From positions 12,400,001-12,464,000 of the forward strand of contig NZ_JADBEK010000001.1 in NCBI RefSeq assembly GCF_014873145.1: a stretch of DNA of 64,000 bases. The letters are read 5' to 3'. Position 1 is the first letter of the stretch, and each line of letters opens with the position of its first letter. This document shows, in pieces, positions 58,914 to 64,000 of the stretch. The notes beneath the pieces are model-generated. The model did not search any database. It had not been told where the DNA came from and saw nothing but the letters and a program-made list of their open reading frames with translations. The position numbers and the translations under genes are program-made. The DNA is from Nonomuraea angiospora (lineage in GTDB: Bacteria > Actinomycetota > Actinomycetes > Streptosporangiales > Streptosporangiaceae).

Positions 58914-59396
58914 ATGATCGAGACCGCTCCGGCGATCGCATCCGCGGCCGCGGGCGGCGACCGGCCGGTGGTCGGCTCCTACGACACCTGCGAACAGGCC
59001 CGTGAGGCGGTCGCCTTCCTGGCCGACAACGGTATTCCGGCACACCGAGTGGGCATCGTCGGGAAGAACTGGCGTCTGATGGAGGACGTTCTGGGCCGGA
59101 TGACCACCCCCCGTGCGGCGGGCATGGGCGCTGCGCTCGGCGCCGGGTTCGGCCTGCCTTCCAGCCTGATGGTCCTGCTGGTCGCGGGCCCGTGGGCGGC
59201 GCTGCTGGCGGGGATGGCCTTCGGCGCGCTGCTCGGCGCCGCCTTCGGCGTGACCGCGTGCTGGGCCGCGCGCGGCCGAGGCGACCTGTTGACCAGCCAG
59301 TCGCCGGTAGCCGCCCGCTACGCTGTCGTGGCCGACGTGGCCATCGCCGACGATGCGCGCAACCTCTTGATCAAGCACGGCCGGCGCACCGGCTGA
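58914..59396 (+). CDS. General stress protein-like membrane-associated protein
   Basis: 160 residues from ATG 58914, after AGGAAGGAT. It has the ferredoxin-like fold of general-stress 17M proteins: VVGSYDTCEQAREAVAFLADNGIPAHRVGIVGKNWR, two short hydrophobic segments (about 68-98 and 100-124; GLPSSLMVLLVAGPWAALLAGMAFGALLGAAFGV), and the second half ARYAVVADVAIADDARNLLIKH. Family members are induced by heat and envelope stress, and their role is not known in detail. It ends the hsp20-merR-stress gene group. Confidence 0.88.
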   Translation: MIETAPAIASAAAGGDRPVVGSYDTCEQAREAVAFLADNGIPAHRVGIVGKNWRLMEDVLGRMTTPRAAGMGAALGAGFGLPSSLMVLLVAGPWAALLAGMAFGALLGAAFGVTACWAARGRGDLLTSQSPVAARYAVVADVAIADDARNLLIKHGRRTG

Positions 59397-59610
59397 GCCG
59401 GCAGCGCCTCCCTGCCGATGTCCGTGCCTCATCGTACGCGGGAACAGCCCCGGACGGGGTCAGCCCGTTCCGGGCGGTTCCCGCGCAGCTGCACGACGTC
59501 CTCGACGTCGCAGGGATCGCGGACGTTCACGCGGTACGGCACCACGTCACGAACCTTTCTTCCGCACGCTGGCACCGCGTGGGCGGGGAATCGCCATGCA
59601 CGAAGTCCGA
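59397..59610. other. Intergenic region downstream of stress gene, no gene supported
   Basis: About 215 bases after the stress-protein stop, up to the hairpin at 59611. Only shadow frames are seen here. The hairpin could end the stress operon. No promoter was recognised. Confidence 0.4.
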
Positions 59611-59639
59611 GGGTGCCGGGCCGGTCCTGCCCGGCACCC
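59611..59639 (+). terminator. Perfect 11-bp hairpin
   Basis: GGGTGCCGGGC at 59611-59621 pairs perfectly with GCCCGGCACCC at 59629-59639 around a 7-base loop. It is a probable terminator. It follows the stress operon by about 215 bases. Confidence 0.6.
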
Positions 59640-59715
59640 GCCGAGGGCGGAGGCTTGGGGGCAGGCGGTGCTTACCAGGTGGAGTGTCAGCCCGACGGGA
59701 TGCTCGACCGACTCG

Positions 59716-59885
59716 AATGAGGTAACGCTCTCCCGTGGAGTGTTGACGGTCCGTAACACCGGCCCGCACGTGCCCAAGGAACGTCTCGGCGATCTCTTCG
59801 AGCCCTTCCGGCGGCTGCGTAGGACCCCTGGACAGGGCGCCGGGCTCGGGTTGTCGATGCTCATCGTCGATGTCCGTCTCCCGGG
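59716..59885 (+). pseudogene. Histidine kinase ATPase-domain fragment
   Basis: The plus-strand frame reads NEVTLSRGVLTVRNTGPHVPKERLGDLFEPFRRLRRTPGQGAGLGLS. This is the G1/F/G2-box core of a HisKA-type HATPase domain (N-terminal N-box and C-terminal parts are missing). It lies upstream of, and antisense to, the end of the intact response-regulator gene at 59911. No start or ribosome site is present. It is a remnant of a different kinase class than the intact NarL-type kinase next to it. Confidence 0.7.
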
Positions 59886-59910
59886 CCCTGGGCCCGAGAC
59901 CGGCGAACGG

Positions 59911-60570
59911 TCAAGGTGCATCGCGGGTGACGATCCCGTGTTCGTATGCGTAGATCGCCGCGTGTACGCGGGTCCGGAGGCCGAGTTTGGTGAGAATCCG
60001 GTTGACGTGGGTTTTGACCGTGCCCTCCTCGATCGTGCACGCGGTGGCGATCTCGCCGTTGCTCAGTCCTCGGGCCAGGAGGCGTAGCACGTGGTGTTCG
60101 CGCGGGGTCAGTAGGTCGAGTTCGGGGGTGGCGGGGCTCGGGGACAGCGCGGCGAAGCGGCTGATCAGGCGGCCGGTGACCTGCGGGTCGATCAACCCCC
60201 TGCCCTGGTGCAGCTCGCGGACCGCCGCGACGAGCACGTCGGGATCAGTGTCCTTCAGCAGGAAACCGGCCGCTCCTGCGCGCAGCGCGCCGAACAAGTA
60301 CTCGTCGAGGTCGAACGTGGTCAGGGCGAGCACGCGGGGGCCGGATTCGGCGGCGGCGAGGCGGCCGATGGCGGCGATGCCATCCATGCCCGGCATCCGC
60401 AGATCCATCACCACCACGTCCGGCCGGCGCAACAGCGCTTGGTGCACCGCCTCGGCGCCGTCGGCGGCCGTCGCGATCACGTCGATGTCGGGTTCGCCGT
60501 CGAGGATGAGCCGCAGCGCCTCCCGCGCTGCCTCCTGATCGTCGGCGACCAGCACCCGGATCGTCACCAC
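59911..60570 (-). CDS. Response regulator, NarL/LuxR type
   Basis: 219 residues from GTG 60570 (or GTG 60567), overlapping the kinase stop. Receiver pocket ADDQ at 9-12, phospho-acceptor Asp56 in VMDLRMPGMDG, Lys in FLLKDTDP. The helix-turn-helix reads LTPREHHVLRLLARGLSNGEIATACTIEEGTVKTHVNRILTKLGLRTRVHAAIYAYEHG. It is the cognate partner of the kinase encoded upstream in a three-gene unit with a secreted peptidase. It may control that peptidase gene, but no site was recognised. Confidence 0.94.
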   Translation of the reverse strand: MVTIRVLVADDQEAAREALRLILDGEPDIDVIATAADGAEAVHQALLRRPDVVVMDLRMPGMDGIAAIGRLAAAESGPRVLALTTFDLDEYLFGALRAGAAGFLLKDTDPDVLVAAVRELHQGRGLIDPQVTGRLISRFAALSPSPATPELDLLTPREHHVLRLLARGLSNGEIATACTIEEGTVKTHVNRILTKLGLRTRVHAAIYAYEHGIVTRDAP

Positions 60571-61640
60571 ACGTTCCCTTCCCTGGGCAGGTCGGCGCGG
60601 ACCCGCCAGCCGCCCGTTTCGACAGGTCCCACCGACAGGGTGCCGTCGAGCAGGCGCACCCGTTCGCGCATGCTGCGGATGCCCCGCCCCTCGGCCTGGG
60701 GCGCAGGGGCCGGGGCGCCGTTGTCGAAGACCTCGATGCGCAGACCGCGGTCATCCTGCCGCAGGTGGACGGTGACCTCGGTCGCGTCTGCATGCCGTAC
60801 GGCGTTCGTCAGCGCCTCCTGGACCACCCGGTAGGCAGTGTGATCGACGGCTGGCGGCAGCGCGTCCCCGGTCCCGGAGCGGCATATGGTGATCGTCCGA
60901 TCCGCGCAGGTGAGCCGTCCGGCCAGCCGCTCCAGGTCGGCGGTGCCGGGCTGGATGGCGGCCGGGTGCTCGTCGAGCGTCCGCAGCAGGCCGCGCACCT
61001 CGGTGAGCGCCGACTGCGACAGGTCCGAGATCGTCTGCAGGGCCTGCCTCGCATGCGCGTCGCCGGGCGCCCGCCGGCCCGCCGCGGCCTGCAGCCGGAT
61101 CGCGGTCAGGTGGTGACCGACGCTGTCGTGCACGTTCCTGGCCAGCCAGGTACGCTCCTCGGCCAGCACGCGCTCCACCTCGGCCCGCTGCAATCGCAGC
61201 GACTGGTCGGCCCTATCCCGGTGCAGCCGCAGCGCGTAGCCGGTGGCCACGGGCGCGACGCTCATGATCACTATGCTGGTCGGCTCCGGGACGCCCTCGC
61301 CCCCCAGCACCGCCAGGGTCCCGAGAACCCAGCTCGAGGAGACCGCCAGCACCAGGCCCGGACGCCGGGGCCGGTGGTAGACGGCCGCGCAGAACAGAGC
61401 CATCGTGACGAGCATCCCCTCCCAGCAATGCAGCTGCGCCATCCCAGCCAGCGCGATCACCGCGGACGTCACCGCGGCGGCCAACGGCAGCAACCGCCGG
61501 ACGAGCAGAGGGAGGCTGACGCCGACACTGAAGACGATCAGAAGCGGGACCCCGGCCGGGACCGGCCCTTTCAGTGCCGTCAGCAGCGCCGCAGCGGTCG
61601 CGGCGCCGGCGACGAGCAGAACCTCCCTCAACCACGGCAT
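60564..61640 (-). CDS. Sensor histidine kinase, NarL/DesK type
   Basis: 358 residues from ATG 61640; an upstream GTG at 61661 would add 7 residues and overlap the peptidase gene. Five or six spans (about 1-145) are followed by a coiled linker and the HisKA_3 box LARNVHDSVGHHLTAI with His171. The N-box VVQEALTNAVRHADA and G-box GRGIRSMRERVRLLDG are intact. No extracytoplasmic sensory domain is evident, so the signal is likely sensed in the membrane. The gene starts 1 base after the upstream peptidase stop and ends overlapping the response-regulator gene. Confidence 0.92.
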   Translation of the reverse strand: MPWLREVLLVAGAATAAALLTALKGPVPAGVPLLIVFSVGVSLPLLVRRLLPLAAAVTSAVIALAGMAQLHCWEGMLVTMALFCAAVYHRPRRPGLVLAVSSSWVLGTLAVLGGEGVPEPTSIVIMSVAPVATGYALRLHRDRADQSLRLQRAEVERVLAEERTWLARNVHDSVGHHLTAIRLQAAAGRRAPGDAHARQALQTISDLSQSALTEVRGLLRTLDEHPAAIQPGTADLERLAGRLTCADRTITICRSGTGDALPPAVDHTAYRVVQEALTNAVRHADATEVTVHLRQDDRGLRIEVFDNGAPAPAPQAEGRGIRSMRERVRLLDGTLSVGPVETGGWRVRADLPREGNVW

Positions 61641-61641
61641 G

Positions 61642-63057
61642 TCACGATGATGCCGGACCACAGGTCGTGCCCGCGGGCGGGAGTTGCCCGGTGGTCAGGT
61701 ATCGGTGAACGTGATCGCGGACGCAGGGATTGCCTGCCAGGTAGAGCGCGTGACCACCTTCGGCCGCCAGGTAGCGGGCGCTGTCGAGTTGTGCCGTGAT
61801 CCGGCGGGCGGACGCGGGCGGTGCCACGTCGTCGTACAGGCCGGCGGCGACCAGGATCGGGGGCAGGCCGCGGGGGTGAACCGGATGGGGCGGGAAGGAC
61901 GCCTTTTGCGGGAGTCCTGAACAGAAGTTGGCCAGCGGCCACGCCACGGTCCAGCCGATGCGCGGCGCCGCGTGCCTCAGCCGCTTTTCCAGAGCCTTGA
62001 CCTCGCTGAATGCGGTCGGGTAAGGGAAGTCGGCGCAGTTCGCGATCCTGCTGAAATCCGGATCGGCCGCTCCGGTGGACGGCTTGGCGAACCGGGTGGC
62101 GTCGCCCGCGTACGCCTCGGCCAGGGACTTGGCCAGTTCGGGCCAGGTCGCGTCAAACGTGACAGTCGCGCGGGAGGCGATCAGGGTCGCGCTGGCCGCT
62201 GCTCCGGCTCCGGCACCGGGCGCGGGGATCGGCCGCTTGGCGGCGCGGTCCATGACCTCGTCCCACACCTTGAGCACGTCGCGGCCGTGGAGCGCGCAGC
62301 TCTGGTCGGTGGCGCACCACTCGGCGAAACGGCGCAGGTTGTCTTCCTTGACCTTCGCTCTGGGCAGGAGCCATTCGGTCCACGATCGGTTGGTGTGGTC
62401 AATCGGGCTGTCCAGGTACATGCGGCCGACGCGGGAGGGGAACTTCTCGGCGTAGGCCACGCCGAGGACGGTGCCGTAGGAGTTGCCGTAATAGTTGAGT
62501 CTCTGTTCGCCCAGCGCCACCCGGACGGCCTCCAGGTCGTGGGCCCCTTGACCGGAGTCCAGGTTGCCCGCGAGCGGGCCGGCGGCATCGGCGCAGCCGA
62601 GGCCGAAGCGACGGTTCTGCTCCGTGTACCGGGCATAGGTGGCGCGGTCGGGGAACACCCACTCCGCGTTCGCGGCCCACGGTGCCGGGTCGGGGCAGCG
62701 CACCCCGGTGCTCGCCTCGAATCCGCGCGGGTCGAAGACCACCACGTCGAACCATCGAGTCAGGTCGGCGAAGGCCTTCTTCGCCACGCGCAGGACCGAA
62801 ATCTGCTGGGCGGGGCCACCCATGTTGAGGACAAGCGTCCCCTTCTTGGCAGCCGGGTCACTGGCGGGCAGCTTGGCGAGCCCCAGGGTGATCTGCTCGC
62901 TCTTGGGAGCGGCCCAGTCGGCGGGCACGGTGATCCGGCCGCATTGCAGGCCGTCGCCGCAGTCCTGCCAGGACAGCCCGGTATCCGCCGCCGCGGGCGT
63001 TGCCGCCGCTAGGGGGAGCAACATTGTGCCGAGCACGGCAATGATCGTCTTCTTCAC
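61642..63057 (-). CDS. Secreted alpha/beta hydrolase, TAP-like (tripeptidyl aminopeptidase type)
   Basis: 471 residues. Signal peptide MKKTIIAVLGTMLLPLAAAT ending PAAAD. The catalytic Ser is in YYGNSYGTVLGVAYAEKFP, the oxyanion region in VLNMGGPAQ and DVVVFDPRGF. The Asp lies in AAGLYDDVAPP and the His in EGGHALYLAGNPCVRDHV, which is the TAP C-terminal domain. Such enzymes release tripeptides or single residues from peptides outside the cell. It is the first gene of a three-gene unit with the two-component system, so extracellular peptide processing may feed back on that system (inference). Confidence 0.92.
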   Translation of the reverse strand: MKKTIIAVLGTMLLPLAAATPAAADTGLSWQDCGDGLQCGRITVPADWAAPKSEQITLGLAKLPASDPAAKKGTLVLNMGGPAQQISVLRVAKKAFADLTRWFDVVVFDPRGFEASTGVRCPDPAPWAANAEWVFPDRATYARYTEQNRRFGLGCADAAGPLAGNLDSGQGAHDLEAVRVALGEQRLNYYGNSYGTVLGVAYAEKFPSRVGRMYLDSPIDHTNRSWTEWLLPRAKVKEDNLRRFAEWCATDQSCALHGRDVLKVWDEVMDRAAKRPIPAPGAGAGAAASATLIASRATVTFDATWPELAKSLAEAYAGDATRFAKPSTGAADPDFSRIANCADFPYPTAFSEVKALEKRLRHAAPRIGWTVAWPLANFCSGLPQKASFPPHPVHPRGLPPILVAAGLYDDVAPPASARRITAQLDSARYLAAEGGHALYLAGNPCVRDHVHRYLTTGQLPPAGTTCGPASS

Positions 63058-63440
63058 GGCCCCCAGCTTTGCCGAGAAGACTGCCGCCGGTCGTCCACCT
63101 TTCGATAGATCCTTACGCGTGCGTATCGGCGATCACTTGCGGAAGGAGGGCTGGGGTGGGGAGCCGGGCTCTCTTGCACTCGTCTTCCTGTGGCCAGGCC
63201 GGGAACAGCACGCGTGGTTCGAGGTCGAGCCGGGTGGTGGGGTTCTGACCCGGCGGGGTCAGGTCGGGCGTCCAGTTGCCGAACCGGCGCACGGTGTGGG
63301 TGATGTGGGGCGGGACGTGGCCAGATCGTCGAGGTCGACGGGCCGACCTTCAGCGTCCCACCTGGCCTTCCTAGCCCGCCACTACCGTCGATCCCGGCAT
63401 TCCAGCCATCAGCCCCGACCGCTGATCGGCGACACGTGCT
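63058..63440. other. Intergenic region upstream of the peptidase gene
   Basis: About 380 bases. It must carry the promoter of the minus-strand peptidase operon. Frames on both strands are open only through GC bias. One plus frame (REQHAWFEVEPGGGVLTRRG, about 63200-63260) has a protein-like run but no match I can name and no start. Confidence 0.4.
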
Positions 63441-63616
63441 CTGAGGCTCCTGGCCGGGGGCTGGGAGATCAGCGCCGAGGACGTCGCGCAGCTGTCGCCC
63501 TACCTGACCGCGCACATCAGCCGCTTCGGCCTGTATGCCACCGACGTGCTGCGACTGCGGCCTGATGACTCGACCTGCCCGAGATCGACTTCACCACCCT
63601 GGCCGAGGCGGCGTAG
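63441..63616 (+). pseudogene. Tn3-family transposase C-terminal fragment
   Basis: The frame reads LRLLAGGWEISAEDVAQLSPYLTAHISRFGLYATDVLRLRPDD and then, after a small frame change near 63570-63578, LPEIDFTTLAEAA with TAG at 63614-63616. This is the conserved tail of Tn3-type transposases (the LSPYxxxHIxRFG region). More than nine tenths of the protein is missing, and no inverted repeats were recognised. The fragment overlaps the end of the gene encoded on the other strand. Confidence 0.65.
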
Positions 63617-64000
63617 CGGATCCGAGCCCCCTGCTGATTCTGGTTCGCAGGGAGTGCAAGGCTTGCCGGAGTTCGGCCGGTTCGATGTCGGTGATGTCGG
63701 CGTCGAAGGTGAGGATCAGTCCTGCCAGTCCTGGCCATGACCATGCGCCGAGGGTGAGGCGGCACGTGGTCTCGGTGCGGTACTCGACTGTTGATCCGCC
63801 GGGGGCGAAGCGAGCGACGGTGGAGGCGGGCAGGGCGAGGACGGCTGAGCCGCGGCATGGCCATTCGGCAGCGGCGTCTCCGCGGTCGTGTGCGGTCATG
63901 ACGAAGACGACGGGATCAACGTGCGGGATGTCACGCCGGTCGAAGGGGGTGTGCGTGGGCAGGTGCGCCTGGATGCGATCCACGCGCATCGCGCGCCATC
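63591..64000 (-). CDS. WYL-domain transcriptional regulator, 3' part (partial)
   Basis: The frame runs off the right edge; the 136 visible codons are the C-terminal part. The edge reads WRAMRVDRIQ, the end of the WYL domain core (usually WRxFRVDRI). The rest, FVMTAHDRG, CRGSAVLALPASTVARFAPGG, TCRLTLGAWSWPGLAGLILTFDADITDIEPAELRQALHSL, is the typical WYL C-extension of DeoR/YafY-type regulators. The DNA-binding helix-turn-helix lies outside the window. The last 26 bases overlap the Tn3 tail on the other strand, so an insertion may have set the present stop. Confidence 0.75.
   Translation of the reverse strand, partial: WRAMRVDRIQAHLPTHTPFDRRDIPHVDPVVFVMTAHDRGDAAAEWPCRGSAVLALPASTVARFAPGGSTVEYRTETTCRLTLGAWSWPGLAGLILTFDADITDIEPAELRQALHSLRTRISRGLGSATPPRPGW

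Noticed and set aside
1-64000. tRNA or rRNA genes, CRISPR arrays, a biosynthetic gene cluster or prophage
   Set aside because: No cloverleaf-like sequence with a TTCGA loop and acceptor stem, no regularly spaced direct repeats, no PKS/NRPS modules or phage structural genes were recognised by eye.

Overview
The window is high-GC DNA with dense, often overlapping genes, frequent GTG starts, Ser/Thr kinases, an F420-type oxidoreductase family member, WYL and LacI/GntR regulators and many secreted proteins. This points to a filamentous actinomycete chromosome, probably Streptosporangiales (Nonomuraea-like). The lineage is inferred from gene style, not from a marker gene. No tRNA, rRNA, CRISPR array or replication origin was seen.

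Layout. 1-3617: end of a YtkA/FixH-like gene, a polytopic membrane protein, a secreted anchored protein and a NarL-type two-component system in one operon. 3711-12578: a membrane protein with six Cx4C repeats, then three Ser/Thr kinases and two kinase-less proteins that all end in a DUF3558-like extracellular domain. 12600-13965: debris (ISAzo13-type transposase fragment, broken fasciclin gene). 13992-23194: lipoprotein, a PAP2-glycosyltransferase fusion, an ABC exporter with lipoprotein, and a convergent CutS/CutR-like kinase/regulator pair; the same direct-repeat motif lies upstream of the fusion gene and of the lipoprotein/ABC operon. 23529-25848: small unknown protein, zinc-type quinone oxidoreductase and LLM oxidoreductase.

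26013-39023 is the most interesting region. A six-gene minus-strand operon encodes a FecCD-type siderophore importer, a C45-type N-terminal-nucleophile hydrolase and a TolB-amidohydrolase. It is divergent from a class C beta-lactamase/NylB-like hydrolase, followed by a LacI regulator, a second such hydrolase and a COG4280-like membrane protein. Three near-identical 18-bp palindromes sit at the three promoters, so this looks like one LacI regulon for import and cleavage of an amide-containing metal chelator or peptide-like compound.

39459-45983: two large secreted proteins, an inactive trypsin-fold protein with a six-unit propeller and an ALF-repeat protein ending in a probable nucleic-acid deaminase domain. 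46134-56108: a carbohydrate locus (two GHL6-like glycoside hydrolases, ABC importer, D-2-hydroxyacid dehydrogenase, GntR/FCD regulator, truncated hydroxypyruvate isomerase, tartronate-semialdehyde-type reductase) with three matching GntR-type half-palindromic sites. 56186-56897: a deletion-fused two-component remnant. 57017-59396: heat/stress group (Hsp20, two MerR proteins, general-stress protein). 59716-63057: kinase remnant, a complete NarL-type two-component system and a secreted TAP-like peptidase. 63441-64000: Tn3 transposase tail overlapping the 3' part of a WYL regulator that runs off the window.
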